Origin: Roseiarcus sp035606915
GTDB lineage: Bacteria > Pseudomonadota > Alphaproteobacteria > Rhizobiales > Beijerinckiaceae
DNA length: 22,695 nucleotides
Reading direction: 5' to 3'
Assembly (NCBI GenBank): GCA_035606915.1
Contig: DATNDU010000128.1
Coordinates: forward strand, 1 to 22,695
Below are positions 22,324 through 22,695 of the stretch, piece after piece (the stretch's first letter is position 1; the number at the start of each line of letters is the position of its first letter). Below the pieces are notes generated by a model. That model had not been told where the DNA came from. It worked only from the letters and a program-made list of their open reading frames with translations, and ran no database searches. The position numbers were made by a program, and so were the translations under genes.

Positions 22324-22695
22324 CTACAGCCGCGCCGCGCGCCCAGGCGCGCAACGCCCGATTCGGCGGCGACCCGCAACGCGAATTCGCGGCCGCATCG
22401 TGCCGCGTCGCAGTAGATGCAAGGGATTGGCGATCTGCGCATAGCCGAGCCGGCGCTCAGACATGCGCCCCGCGCCGACGCCGAGATGCACGCCGAGCGC
22501 GACGCCGAGTGGCGCCAGCCGGAAAATCCGGGCCGGCCGCGCGTGGCGATACCAACGGCGATCCTGGGTGAACCCCTCGTCGGCGGCGCAACCTGCGCCG
22601 ACGCCGTCGCCCCGGCGATCCTTCTCCTCCTGCGCGGCGGCGCCGAGGTTACGGCGGCGCGATGAAGGGAGGGTTGCCGCGATATTCGACTTAGC
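22324..22695 (-). other. open frame running in from the right edge; possible C terminus of an unknown protein
   Basis: The 22287-22695 stretch has no recognisable gene. On the minus strand one frame is open from the window edge to TAG at 22326-22324 (about 123 codons). It contains DEGFTQDRRWYRHARPARIF, a moderately hydrophobic LAPLGVALGVHLGVGAG and an Arg-rich tail. If real, it is the end of a gene starting outside the window and lies 37 bases upstream of the flavin oxidoreductase. An open plus-strand frame (22417-22665) competes with it, and in this GC-rich DNA open frames arise by chance. I cannot decide between coding and non-coding. Confidence 0.2.

Overview
The window comes from a GC-rich alphaproteobacterium, most likely of the order Hyphomicrobiales (Rhizobiales). 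Base composition, the many GTG and TTG starts, and the run membrane-anchored cytochrome c / kdsB / pheA at the left end, an arrangement I recall from Bradyrhizobium- and Beijerinckiaceae-type genomes, all point there. This is inference; no 16S rRNA gene or species marker is present. I see no transposase, integrase, phage gene or CRISPR array.

Layout. (1) 1-2334 is housekeeping: a cytochrome c reading out of the window on the minus strand, then divergent kdsB (CMP-KDO synthesis for LPS) and pheA (prephenate dehydratase) on the plus strand. (2) 2403-5096 holds two coupled, poorly known glycosyltransferase-like genes. (3) 5100-6625 holds a secreted lytic transglycosylase with a SPOR-like tail (minus) and an Nfu-type Fe-S carrier (plus). 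(4) 6629-11162 is a TetR regulator divergent from a three-gene molybdenum hydroxylase operon of the PaoABC type. Each of its genes overlaps the next by 4 bp (ATGA), and a near-perfect palindrome sits between the -35 and -10 boxes of its promoter. (5) 11282-21082 is a carbohydrate or polyol catabolic cluster. Seven genes run on the minus strand (transketolase N half, transketolase C half, FGGY kinase, ABC permease, binding protein, ABC ATPase, SDR dehydrogenase). They diverge from a SorC-family regulator followed by a second SDR dehydrogenase. (6) 21115-21190 is tRNA-Asn(GTT), followed by a luciferase-like flavin oxidoreductase and about 400 bp of uncertain sequence.

The most interesting part is the cluster in (5). 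It can be read as one route: an RbsABC-type importer brings in a sugar or polyol, one or two SDR enzymes oxidise it to a ketose, the FGGY kinase phosphorylates the ketose, and a split two-subunit transketolase moves a two-carbon unit into the pentose phosphate pathway. The kinase resembles glycerol kinase but appears to carry Met where glycerol kinases have a glycerol-binding Tyr, so the substrate is probably something else. The combination of FGGY kinase, split transketolase and RbsB-type binding protein resembles the described D-apiose/apulose route, but without the expected isomerase and with two dehydrogenases. A related polyol pathway is therefore possible. The regulator/operon intergenic region has two divergent perfect TTGACA boxes and three copies of an ATATTTA box, which are candidate SorC operators.
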